Positions 54,048 through 62,643 of a DNA stretch of 64,000 nucleotides are shown in pieces. Below the pieces are notes generated by a model. It was not told the origin of the DNA. It did not search any database and worked only from the letters and a program-made list of their open reading frames with translations. Numbering within the stretch: position 1 is the first letter of the stretch; each line of letters begins with the position of its first letter. This DNA is from Chryseobacterium phosphatilyticum (GTDB lineage: Bacteria > Bacteroidota > Bacteroidia > Flavobacteriales > Weeksellaceae). The stretch spans positions 248,001 to 312,000 of the forward strand of contig NZ_PPED02000005.1 of assembly GCF_002899825.2 (NCBI RefSeq), read 5' to 3'. The position numbers and the translations under genes were made by a program.

Positions 54048-55118
54048 ATGGATTTTGAAGACTTTATCATTTCACCAAGAAATTTCAAAGCGGAAAGCTG
54101 GCAGATTGGAAGTCGGATTACGAAAGATATAAAAGAGGATAGCATCGTTCTTTTGTTTGTATCGGACTACAGAGGGGCAAACGGAGAGGCTGAAGTGCAG
54201 GATTTTACTGCTGTCAGAAAAGAATTTTATAAGCTCTCACAACTTGATTTCGAAATTCCTGTAGTGGATCTTGGAGATCTGGTTTCCGGGAAAACCGTAC
54301 AGGATACTCATTATATTTTACAGGAAGTTTTATCAGCATGTCATTACAAAAGAGCTCTTCCGGTTATCATCGGAGGATCCAATGATTTTGCTTTTTCTTT
54401 ATTTTCGACCCTGAATTTCCATCAAAAGAATATCAATTATACCCAGATCAGTAACATTATTTCCCTTAAACAAGGTGAGCAAATTAATGAATATACCTTT
54501 TTAAGCAAAATTTTTGGTGCTAAGAATTTTTCCATTAAAAATTATCATCATTTGGGATATCAGAAACATTTGAATGAAATGGATTCCGTAAGGCTGATTA
54601 AAGAAGTGGAATTTGATATTATCCGCCTCGCTGAAATGATGAATTCCACTGAAAAAACGGAACCCTTCTTCAGAAAAGCAGACTTGGTTACTGTCAATTG
54701 TGATGCTATTGAAAGTTTTAGCGAGCCTTTTTCAATGAATCCGCAGGTCAATGGCCTGAATAGAAGAGAGGTTTGTGCATATATGAAAGAAATAGGTTTG
54801 AGTGAAAACCTTAAAACAGTGGGTATTTTTAATTATAATATTTACTCGGAAAATCAACTGAATCATCAGCTACTGGCACAAATGCTATGGTATCTGATTG
54901 AAGGTATTAATATCCAAAGGTCACATCCGAAAGAAAGACATTTTGAGTTATTTTATGTATTGATTGATGACAGACAATATGCCTTTAAACGAGATACTTT
55001 TAGTAATTTGTGGTATTTTGGAGATGATGAAAATATAGAAAACTGCATTCCTTGTTCAAGAAGAGATTTTGATGATGCTAAAAAAGGGTGGTTAAGTGCA
55101 AGGTTGACGAAAATTTAA
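54048..55118 (+). CDS. Arginase/formiminoglutamase-fold protein without metal ligands
   Basis: 356 residues with the overall pattern of the ureohydrolase family, but the metal motifs are gone: GGDHS is replaced by GGSND (109-113), the DAHxD strand by ISNIIS (134-139), and the SxDxDxxDP motif by VNCDAIESF. So arginase or formimidoylglutamase activity is unlikely. Homologues of this type sit next to topA in related genomes from memory. Function unknown; a structural or regulatory role is possible. The next gene starts after three bases, but the family break suggests the polysaccharide genes were added after it. Confidence 0.75.
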   Translation: MDFEDFIISPRNFKAESWQIGSRITKDIKEDSIVLLFVSDYRGANGEAEVQDFTAVRKEFYKLSQLDFEIPVVDLGDLVSGKTVQDTHYILQEVLSACHYKRALPVIIGGSNDFAFSLFSTLNFHQKNINYTQISNIISLKQGEQINEYTFLSKIFGAKNFSIKNYHHLGYQKHLNEMDSVRLIKEVEFDIIRLAEMMNSTEKTEPFFRKADLVTVNCDAIESFSEPFSMNPQVNGLNRREVCAYMKEIGLSENLKTVGIFNYNIYSENQLNHQLLAQMLWYLIEGINIQRSHPKERHFELFYVLIDDRQYAFKRDTFSNLWYFGDDENIENCIPCSRRDFDDAKKGWLSARLTKI

Positions 55119-55121
55119 TGT

Positions 55122-56123
55122 ATGACAAGAGCTCCCTCAAAAGTTTCCATTATCGTTCCCGTTTATAATGTCGAAAATTATTTGGCAAAATGTCTTGACT
55201 CCCTTGTTAATCAAACTCTCCAGGATATTGAAATTTTGGTAATTAATGATGGTAGTAAAGACCGCTCTCAAGATATTATTGAATATTATGAACAGAAATA
55301 TCCAGCAAAAATAAAAGCTTTCACAAAAGAAAACGGAGGCTTGAGTGATGCAAGGAATTTTGGTATTGACCGGGCAACAGGTGATTATATTGGCTTCGTT
55401 GATAGTGATGATTATGTTACAGAAAAGATGTTTGAAGAAATGTTTCTTCTGGCAGAAAAATATCAGACGAAAATGGTTATCGCTAATATTCAGAAAGTGG
55501 ATGAACATGGGAAGGTCACTCAAAAACTTACCCAGATTCCTGATATGCCTGAAATAATAGAACTGAATGATCATTTTTCGGTTTTTTCTGACCTAAGCTA
55601 TTTTGCTTGTAATAAATTATTCAAAAGAGAGCTTTTTAAGCAGAAAAGATTTAAGAAAGGAGTCCATTTTGAAGACATTCAGCTTATTCCCCAGCTTTTA
55701 TTAAAATGTGAAAGAATTGCTCAGACTCAGAATTTCCACTATCAGTATTTTGAACGGAGTGACTCAATCTCAAAAACACATACTGAAAAAGGTCTTGACA
55801 TTCTGAAAGCAGTTGCTGATGTAGAAAAGGTATTTGGTGAATCCAGGTATGCTCATAAGGTAAAAGAGCTGAAGAACTTTCAGATTTTTGAGGGTATTTA
55901 TTCATTTTTAGCCTATATGGCATTCGTAAAAAATGAAACAATTTTTTTTAAAATGGCTGATCAGTTGAGCATTTTTATGAGGGACAGACAAATAAAAATT
56001 CAAGATATATTGACTTATAGTCGTTTTGGTAAAAATTATCTTTTATATTTGCCACTGAAAAAAAAAATTTTTTATCTATTGTTTTTTGCTGGGCAGAAAA
56101 AACTGATAAGAAAATTGATGTAA
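55122..56123 (+). CDS. Family 2 glycosyltransferase
   Basis: 333 residues. GT-A fold with VSIIVPVYNVENYL, VINDGSKDRS, ENGGLSDARN and the metal motif DSDDYV near residue 92. Acts at the cytoplasmic membrane to add a sugar to a lipid-linked or polymer acceptor; donor not predictable. The C-terminal 40 residues are very basic and hydrophobic, probably membrane-associated. Close to the arginase-fold gene upstream (3-base gap), and about 106 bases before the WecA-like gene. Confidence 0.88.
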   Translation: MTRAPSKVSIIVPVYNVENYLAKCLDSLVNQTLQDIEILVINDGSKDRSQDIIEYYEQKYPAKIKAFTKENGGLSDARNFGIDRATGDYIGFVDSDDYVTEKMFEEMFLLAEKYQTKMVIANIQKVDEHGKVTQKLTQIPDMPEIIELNDHFSVFSDLSYFACNKLFKRELFKQKRFKKGVHFEDIQLIPQLLLKCERIAQTQNFHYQYFERSDSISKTHTEKGLDILKAVADVEKVFGESRYAHKVKELKNFQIFEGIYSFLAYMAFVKNETIFFKMADQLSIFMRDRQIKIQDILTYSRFGKNYLLYLPLKKKIFYLLFFAGQKKLIRKLM

Positions 56124-56229
56124 ACACAAATGTAAGTACTATTGTTTCGACCAACAAGCATACTCATGTTCTACAGGATTGTATTGCAGGTTTTTATGAA
56201 ACATACAGGTGTACTGGATAAGAAAAAGA

Positions 56230-57348
56230 ATGAAAAATTTAGAATTGTTCTTAAGCGAATCGGGAATTTCTATTTTCTATGTGAAAATAGGGTTTGGCTT
56301 CCTGTTCTCCTTTTTAATCACTTTTTTCTCCATTCCTACCATCGTAAAGATTTCAAGAAGAAAGAATCTTATGGATGAGCCGGGAATAAGAAGTTCTCAT
56401 CTCAGGAAAATTCCCAATCTTGGGGGGATCGCCATATTTTATTCTATAGGAATATGCGCTTCGATTTTTGCATATGAGCTGTTTGATCTCTATAAGTTTT
56501 TATTTGCTTCATTAATTATTCTCCTGTATGTAGGAGTGATGGATGATATTGTGGTAATGAGAGCCTATAAGAAGCTTGTTGCACAGATTGTTGTGTCTTC
56601 CCTGGTCGTTATTGGCTCAGATATCAGAATCAGAAGTTTATTCGGGATATTCGGGGTATATGAGCTGGGGTATTTTGTGAGTATACTGTTTAGCATCATT
56701 ACCTTTATTATTTTGATCAATGCATTCAACCTTATTGATGGTATTGATGGCCTGGCTGGTGGGTATTCTATTATTTGCAGCACCTTATTTGGAATCAGCT
56801 ATTACAGACTAGGAGAATATAATTATCCGCTTGTTGTGCTTTCAGTAGTCATTATTGGAACTGTATTGGCTTTTTTATACTATAATTTGTCTCATTACCG
56901 AACCAATAAAATATTTATGGGGGACACAGGCTCTATGTTGTTGGGTTTTTTACTGGCTTTCACCTCTATTTGTTTTATTGATATTTTTATTGATAAAAAA
57001 ATAGCGGGGATTCCAAGATATCACCTGCAGTCTGCACCTGTTATCGCAGTAGCTATTTTGATTTTACCAATTGTAGATACCCTGAATGTCATTTTTGTAA
57101 GACTTTATAACAAAAAATCGCCATTTGATGCAGACAAGAATCATATCCATCACAAACTTTTAAAACTTGATCTTACCCACAGAAGATCCTCATTTTATAT
57201 TATTCTTTATTATTTAATGATTGTTGGGGTTGCTTATTATTTAAGACATATCAATGTTAACCTTCTGTTGCTGGTTATTATTTTATTAGGCTTTTTCGGA
57301 GCTTACTTACCAGATTTACTGTACCGATTAAGAAATGACAAAAATTAA
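56230..57348 (+). CDS. WecA/MraY-like undecaprenyl-phosphate sugar-1-phosphate transferase
   Basis: 372 residues with about eleven helices. Family motifs: the DEPG/R-x-SH stretch MDEPGIRSSHLRKIPNLGG, MDDI near residue 98, NLIDGIDGLAGG, MGDTGSMLLGFLLA, and the HIHHKLL loop. It would start synthesis of a polysaccharide repeat on the lipid carrier, joining a HexNAc-phosphate to undecaprenyl phosphate. ATG 56230 is preferred over GTG 56209, since the helix pattern starts after it. Confidence 0.88.
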   Translation: MKNLELFLSESGISIFYVKIGFGFLFSFLITFFSIPTIVKISRRKNLMDEPGIRSSHLRKIPNLGGIAIFYSIGICASIFAYELFDLYKFLFASLIILLYVGVMDDIVVMRAYKKLVAQIVVSSLVVIGSDIRIRSLFGIFGVYELGYFVSILFSIITFIILINAFNLIDGIDGLAGGYSIICSTLFGISYYRLGEYNYPLVVLSVVIIGTVLAFLYYNLSHYRTNKIFMGDTGSMLLGFLLAFTSICFIDIFIDKKIAGIPRYHLQSAPVIAVAILILPIVDTLNVIFVRLYNKKSPFDADKNHIHHKLLKLDLTHRRSSFYIILYYLMIVGVAYYLRHINVNLLLLVIILLGFFGAYLPDLLYRLRNDKN

Positions 57349-57359
57349 CAATTAAATAT

Positions 57360-57367
57360 TACTTTTG
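57360..57367 (+). promoter_or_regulatory. -7 box of the wza-wzc pair
   Basis: TACTTTTG, exact TAnnTTTG, 19 bases before the start at 57387. Confidence 0.5.
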
Positions 57368-57386
57368 TAAACAATACTATTCAAAT

Positions 57387-58253
57387 ATGATGAAGAACTT
57401 TAAGTATTTATTTTTAATATTACCTTTTTTAGTTATCTCATGCATTACTACAAAGGATGTAAGATATTTGCAGCCAAATGAAAGTCTTGTAATTAATGAA
57501 GAAGGTCTTGTTCCCTACAACATTCCCATTTACAGGATTACCAAAAATGATATCCTTAACCTTAATATTGTAACAACCCCAAAGGGTGATGCGGCACAAT
57601 TTTATTCTTCCTATAACACCTCCGGAGGGGTAGGTGGAGGCTCTACGAGTGCGGCAGTGGCAGGAGGAAGATTAGGAGGTGGTACAGGATCAAATTTTGG
57701 AGGAAATGTTAATTTCTATTTTAACGGATTAAAAGTTGATTCCAATGGGGATATTAATGTATTTGGAATAGGCTATGTAAAGGCCGAAGGAAGAACATTG
57801 GATGACATTACAAAAGAGATTCAGAATAAAGTAAATGAAAATTTCCAGGAAGGGAAGACTGAAGTAAGATTAAATACGGATGGAATTACCTATTATATCC
57901 TGGGAGACGTCGAAACTACCGGTTTATCAGGAGAAAAAGTAGCACATAAAAATACTCTTACGATTACTGAAGCATTGGCTATTAATGGAGGTTTAAACAG
58001 AACCATTGACAGAAAGGAAGTGGTGATCCATAGAAAATTGCCGGAAGGAATCAAGATCGCTAAAATAGATCTTACCCGTGAAGATCTCATGAACTCACCT
58101 TATTACTATTTACAGAATGGAGATGAGATTTATCTTAATACCAGGAAAAAAAGCTTGAACGGATTCGGAAAAGATCCGATTCAGACATTGCTTACCAGTG
58201 TAACAGCGATTACAACAGCGTTAACTTTATATACAATCCTACAAAGACTTTAA
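57387..58253 (+). CDS. Polysaccharide export lipoprotein (Wza/BexD family)
   Basis: 288 residues with a lipobox FLVISCITT (Cys19). Polysaccharide export domain with YRITKNDILNLNIV, a Gly/Ser-rich insert at about 70-110, then an SLBB repeat (YYILGDVETTGLSG) and a C-terminal hydrophobic segment. Makes the outer-membrane channel for capsule or exopolysaccharide. Start is Met1 or Met2. Followed after five bases by wzc, its usual partner. Confidence 0.9.
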   Translation: MMKNFKYLFLILPFLVISCITTKDVRYLQPNESLVINEEGLVPYNIPIYRITKNDILNLNIVTTPKGDAAQFYSSYNTSGGVGGGSTSAAVAGGRLGGGTGSNFGGNVNFYFNGLKVDSNGDINVFGIGYVKAEGRTLDDITKEIQNKVNENFQEGKTEVRLNTDGITYYILGDVETTGLSGEKVAHKNTLTITEALAINGGLNRTIDRKEVVIHRKLPEGIKIAKIDLTREDLMNSPYYYLQNGDEIYLNTRKKSLNGFGKDPIQTLLTSVTAITTALTLYTILQRL

Positions 58254-58258
58254 TCCCT

Positions 58259-60757
58259 ATGATTCCAGGAAAAGATACACAAGTAGGAAAAAACGAAACC
58301 CAGAAAGAAAAGTATGGGGTATTCGCATTGTTTGATATTGAACATTTTTTAAGAAGAATCCTTAAAAACTGGTATTGGTTTGTTTTGATGTTATTTATTG
58401 GGTATACCATTTCTTGGATGTACAGTAAATACTATGCACAAAATGTATATGCTTCGGATTTATCTTTAAGTACATCCAGTAAAGCTTCTGAATTTTTACC
58501 AACTCAGTCTAACCAGTCTATTAACTTCATTTGGGGAGATACTGGAAATCAGGACGGGCTTTATCTGAAGAAAATGCTTTTGTCCAGATCACACAATGAA
58601 TTTTTGGTGAAAGAATTGGATCTTTTTGTAAACTATTCTACCAAAGGACTTATAAAATCAACATATCTTGATAAAGATGATTCACCTGTCTTTCTTCAGA
58701 TTGATAAAAAACATCTGCAGCAGATTAATTATCCTATTACGCTGAACCCAAAAGGAGAGGGGGCTTATGAAGTGGTTTTACCTGAAGAAGGAGAGTCTAC
58801 AAACTTATACAACTATGAAATAGAAGGATTTCAGAGCATCAACCCATACAATAGACCAGCGAATAAAATTATTAGAATTAATGAATGGTATAATTCTCCT
58901 AACCTGAGGTTCAGATTGCTTAAGAATCCGGTTACTTCTAAAATTAAACTGGATAATATCATCATTAGCCTGAATTCGATCAACCAGAGTGTGGATGAAA
59001 TCGTTTCTACAACAGGAGTAGACTTTGATAAAGAAATAAAGTCTATTATGATCATTAGTAAAAAAGGATATAACCTTAACAGTACCGTGAATTTTCTTAA
59101 TAAATCTGTTGCAGAGCTGCAGAAAAAGAGACTCGCGGATAAAAATGTTGTTAATAAGAATACAGATGTATTTTTAAAAGATAATCTGAATAAGATCCGT
59201 AGAAAACTTGATTCAAGTGCAACGGTACTGAACTACTTAAAAACCTCAGAAAAACTTTATAATATTAAAGACAGAGATGAAAAATCTCTGGATAAAATAA
59301 AAGAACTTGAAGCTAAAAAAGCTGATTTTATAAGCAAAATCAATTCTCTCAACAACATCAAAAATACGCTTCAGTCTCAGAATTTTGATAAAATGATTGG
59401 AACAAATGCTGCTGGTTTTGAAGACGGCACTTTTACAGCAACAGTTTCTGAACTTAAAGCTTTATATGCCAAAAGATCAGAAATGGCAACCATCTATAAG
59501 CCTTCATCAGAACCTATGAGAGAGATCAATAGGCTTATTGATGAAGCAAAAATGGGCTCATCCAATAGTTTGAGAGGATATTATAACAGGTATTATGAAG
59601 AGATTAATAAAATAGACCGTGAAATTGCCGGTGCCAATTCCGACTTAACTTCTTATCCTGAAAAAGAAAGAAGATATATGGATGCTGAAAGAGGGTATAA
59701 TATGATTGAGGCTACTTATAACAGCCTTTTAGGAAGACAGAACGATACCCAAATGAGAATGGCAACCAATCAATCTGATATTACAGTCATTGACCCGGCT
59801 AAGAATTTAGGACAAAGACCAATAGGACCTAATGTGAAGTTGGCAAAAATCGGGATTATTTCAGGAATGCTGTTGCTTCCATTATTATTTATCCTGATTG
59901 GTGAACTCCTTGATAATAAGATCAGGAATATTAAAGAATTACTGGGAGCTACCAAAATTCCGCTTCTTGGTGTTATTGGAAACAACAATAATGAAAATAT
60001 GCTTACTGTTTTGGAGCAGCCTAAGTCTTCAGTTTCGGAGGCCTTTAGAGGAATAAGGGCTAGCGTAAGGTTCTTAATGAATAACGACGATGAAAAAGGT
60101 AAAGTAATATTGATAACATCTTCTATTGGTGGGGAAGGAAAAACCTATATTTCCATCAATTTAGCATCGGTTTTAGGATTAAGTGATAAGAAAACCATCC
60201 TGTTAGGAATGGACCTTAGAAAACCTAAGATTTTTGGTGATTTTAAGATTGATAATAAATATGGCATCTCAAACTACCTGACAGGAGAAGTAGGAATTGA
60301 CGAGATTATTAATAAAACAAAAATTCCTAATCTTGACGTAGCAACTTCAGGCCCGATTCCTCCGAATCCTTCTGAACTTTTGATGAGTCAGAGAAATATT
60401 AAATTTATAGAAGAATTGAAGGAAAAATATGATTTTATCATTATTGATTCTCCGCCGGTTGGTCTGGTTGCAGATTCTTATGAATTAATGAAATATTCTG
60501 ATGCCAATATTTATGTGGTTCGTCATGAATATACTGAAAAGTATATGCTTAAAATGATTACTGAAAAGTATCATAATAATGAAATTGAACACCTTGGCCT
60601 TATTTATAATGACTATAATGTAAAACAAGGGTATGGATATGGGTACGGTTATGGGTATGGCTACGGTTATGGCTATTTTGATGAAGATAAAAATTACAAA
60701 GAGCCGTTATTGATCAGGATCAGGAATAAGGTACAGACAATATTTAATAAAAAATAG
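58259..60757 (+). CDS. Wzc-type chain-length regulator and bacterial tyrosine kinase
   Basis: 832 residues. Wzz-like N-terminal domain with a membrane helix at about 35-55, coiled-coil region at about 290-480, GNVR-type segment and second helix at about 530-550. The kinase domain holds Walker A SSIGGEGKT (about 620-628), Walker A' LGMDLRKPK, and Walker B IIIDSPPVG. The C-terminal tyrosine cluster consists of eight Gly-Tyr pairs (about 791-806) plus one more Tyr in DKNYKEP. Phosphorylation of that tail controls polymer export. A terminator follows. Confidence 0.93.
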   Translation: MIPGKDTQVGKNETQKEKYGVFALFDIEHFLRRILKNWYWFVLMLFIGYTISWMYSKYYAQNVYASDLSLSTSSKASEFLPTQSNQSINFIWGDTGNQDGLYLKKMLLSRSHNEFLVKELDLFVNYSTKGLIKSTYLDKDDSPVFLQIDKKHLQQINYPITLNPKGEGAYEVVLPEEGESTNLYNYEIEGFQSINPYNRPANKIIRINEWYNSPNLRFRLLKNPVTSKIKLDNIIISLNSINQSVDEIVSTTGVDFDKEIKSIMIISKKGYNLNSTVNFLNKSVAELQKKRLADKNVVNKNTDVFLKDNLNKIRRKLDSSATVLNYLKTSEKLYNIKDRDEKSLDKIKELEAKKADFISKINSLNNIKNTLQSQNFDKMIGTNAAGFEDGTFTATVSELKALYAKRSEMATIYKPSSEPMREINRLIDEAKMGSSNSLRGYYNRYYEEINKIDREIAGANSDLTSYPEKERRYMDAERGYNMIEATYNSLLGRQNDTQMRMATNQSDITVIDPAKNLGQRPIGPNVKLAKIGIISGMLLLPLLFILIGELLDNKIRNIKELLGATKIPLLGVIGNNNNENMLTVLEQPKSSVSEAFRGIRASVRFLMNNDDEKGKVILITSSIGGEGKTYISINLASVLGLSDKKTILLGMDLRKPKIFGDFKIDNKYGISNYLTGEVGIDEIINKTKIPNLDVATSGPIPPNPSELLMSQRNIKFIEELKEKYDFIIIDSPPVGLVADSYELMKYSDANIYVVRHEYTEKYMLKMITEKYHNNEIEHLGLIYNDYNVKQGYGYGYGYGYGYGYGYFDEDKNYKEPLLIRIRNKVQTIFNKK
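60629..60676 (+). repeat. In-frame Gly-Tyr hexanucleotide repeat in wzc
   Basis: Eight successive GGN-TAY codon pairs. Codons vary (ggg/gga/ggt/ggc, tat/tac), so the amino-acid repeat is kept while the DNA repeat is not perfect. Confidence 0.9.
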
Positions 60758-60763
60758 AGCTTT

Positions 60764-60789
60764 AAACCCTCATCTGATGGGGGTTTTTT
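60764..60789 (+). terminator. Intrinsic terminator after wzc
   Basis: Stem AAACCCTCAT / ATGGGGGTTT (one G-T pair), three-base loop, T-run. Confidence 0.85.
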
Positions 60790-60920
60790 CATACTTTGTG
60801 TATTTTCAATCTATGGAAAAAAGAATATTTTTGCCACTTTGCCGTTTACTTTATAACAAATTATGTTTTTTTGTTTATTTTTAACTAAACATTAAGATTA
60901 TCATTAATATAAAAATGTTT

Positions 60921-60928
60921 TATATTTG
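60921..60928 (+). promoter_or_regulatory. -7 box of the DUF6089-uppS-bamA operon
   Basis: TATATTTG followed by C, 43 bases before the ATG at 60971. It overlaps the in-frame TTG at 60926, which is therefore not the start. Confidence 0.5.
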
Positions 60929-60970
60929 CAAAAATTAAATTTTAAAATAACCATAAATCCATATTCTTTT

Positions 60971-61861
60971 ATGAATAAAAAATTATTGTTTAGCTTCCTT
61001 GCCTTCCTCGGAGTGGTAAGTGTTAAAGCACAAAGAAACGAATTGGGAGTTCGTCTGGGTATGAGTAACCTAGTGGGAGATGTAGGAAGGACAAATTATA
61101 TTTTACAAAAGCCGTTGGATTTAAACAGAGTGTCAGATTGGGGCATCCCATTTTATGGAGGGTTGTTATACAGATTTAATTTTAACCCGCATCAAACCGT
61201 TAGATTGGATTTAGGATATAATCAGATTCAGTTTAGCGATAAAGCTGCGAAAGAAGAATATAGAAGAAATAGAAACTCATACGGGAAAAACAATGTATAT
61301 GAAGCAAGTTTAATGTTTGAATATAACTTTTTCCCCATAAATAATGAGCAGATAAGTATGGTAAGTCCATATATTTTTGGTGGAATCGGTGCCCTCATGT
61401 TTGACGCACCTAAGGCCAATCTTGTGAATGACTTCCGAAGAGATGCTGACGGGGTAGCACAAGCTCCAATCAATGAAATGGATTTTAAAACTACAACAGA
61501 ATATTCATTAGGTAAGAAAGTTACAATGCATATTCCTTTTGGTGTAGGTTTAAAATACAAATTTAACCATACTTGGGCTATATTTGCAGAAGCTACCTTT
61601 AGATATACATTGACTGATCAGTTGGATCATAGTCAAATCTTATCTAGCGATGTAAAATCTTCGTTTAATGCAGATATTTTAGATCCGGCTACCGGTGGCT
61701 CATTGTTGCAATCAGGTAATTATTATGCGGTTGCTAAAGAAAGAGAAAATGAGTTTGTAAACAAGAGAAATATCGGAGATACTAAGTCTAAAGATTGGAT
61801 GAATACCTTTAGCTTAGGGTTAACCTACTCGTTTGGAAGACCTCCGTGTTATTGTGATTAA
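60971..61861 (+). CDS. Outer-membrane beta-barrel protein (DUF6089-like)
   Basis: 296 residues with a signal peptide (MNKKLLFSFLAFLGVVSVKA). The mature part has alternating amphipathic strands and ends with FSLGLTYSFGR followed by a Cys-containing tail (PPCYCD), consistent with an eight- to ten-stranded barrel. The gene directly precedes uppS and bamA, overlapping uppS by one base (TAATG), the place held by DUF6089 genes across Bacteroidota (from memory). Function not known; envelope assembly is likely. Confidence 0.75.
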   Translation: MNKKLLFSFLAFLGVVSVKAQRNELGVRLGMSNLVGDVGRTNYILQKPLDLNRVSDWGIPFYGGLLYRFNFNPHQTVRLDLGYNQIQFSDKAAKEEYRRNRNSYGKNNVYEASLMFEYNFFPINNEQISMVSPYIFGGIGALMFDAPKANLVNDFRRDADGVAQAPINEMDFKTTTEYSLGKKVTMHIPFGVGLKYKFNHTWAIFAEATFRYTLTDQLDHSQILSSDVKSSFNADILDPATGGSLLQSGNYYAVAKERENEFVNKRNIGDTKSKDWMNTFSLGLTYSFGRPPCYCD

Positions 61862-62616
61862 TGAATATGTCGTTGATTAAAGATAAAATAGATTCTGAGA
61901 ATTTACCAAAACACGTAGCTATCATTATGGATGGCAATGGAAGATGGGCAAAATCTCGTGGCGAAGAAAGAACTTTCGGTCACAAAAATGCCATTAATGC
62001 AGTAAGAAATGCCATTAATGCTTGTAATGAGGTCAATATCCCTTATTTAACATTATATACATTCTCTTCAGAAAATTGGAGTCGTCCAACTGAAGAAGTC
62101 AACACGCTGATGAATTTGCTTGTAGAAACATTACTTCTGGAAGCAGAAGAGATTTTTAGCAAAGGATTGAGGATGCATGTAATAGGAAATTTGGAAAAAT
62201 TACCTCCTTTAGTAAAAGATCAGTTACAGCGTGTGGTAGACCTTACAAAAGAAAACACAAAAGGTAACCTTGTATTAGCAATTAGCTATGGTTCACAAAA
62301 CGAAATATTAAATGCTGTAAAAAATATAAGTTCTGATGTCAAAGAAGGAAAAGTAGATGTTGAGAATATTGACGAAAAATTATTCGAAAATTATCTCTAT
62401 ACCAAAGATTTTCCTGCTGTAGATTTATTAATCAGAACGAGCGGTGAAATAAGAATAAGCAATTTCCTCCTTTGGCAGATTGCTTACGCCGAATTACAGT
62501 TTTTAAATGTCTTGTGGCCAGATTTCACCAAAGAGATCTTCTTCCAATGTATTGTTGATTATCAAAATAAAGAAAGAAGATACGGATTAACCGGAGAGCA
62601 GGTACAAGACCAATAA
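61861..62616 (+). CDS. uppS: Isoprenyl (undecaprenyl) diphosphate synthase
   Basis: 251 residues; makes the C55 lipid carrier for peptidoglycan and surface polysaccharides. Catalytic Asp24 in IIMDGNGRWA, then RTFGHK, FSSENWSRP, and the C-terminal RTSGEIRISNFLLWQIAYAE and WPDF motifs. Coupled to the upstream gene by TAATG. Met1 or Met3 may be the start. Confidence 0.96.
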   Translation: MNMSLIKDKIDSENLPKHVAIIMDGNGRWAKSRGEERTFGHKNAINAVRNAINACNEVNIPYLTLYTFSSENWSRPTEEVNTLMNLLVETLLLEAEEIFSKGLRMHVIGNLEKLPPLVKDQLQRVVDLTKENTKGNLVLAISYGSQNEILNAVKNISSDVKEGKVDVENIDEKLFENYLYTKDFPAVDLLIRTSGEIRISNFLLWQIAYAELQFLNVLWPDFTKEIFFQCIVDYQNKERRYGLTGEQVQDQ

Positions 62617-62643
62617 TTTTTAAGAAAAGAAAGACTCGATAAA

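Noticed and set aside
55137..55574. 145-residue minus-strand frame opposite the GT2 gene
   Set aside because: Hydrophobic shadow frame typical of AT-rich DNA; the GT2 motifs on the other strand are decisive.
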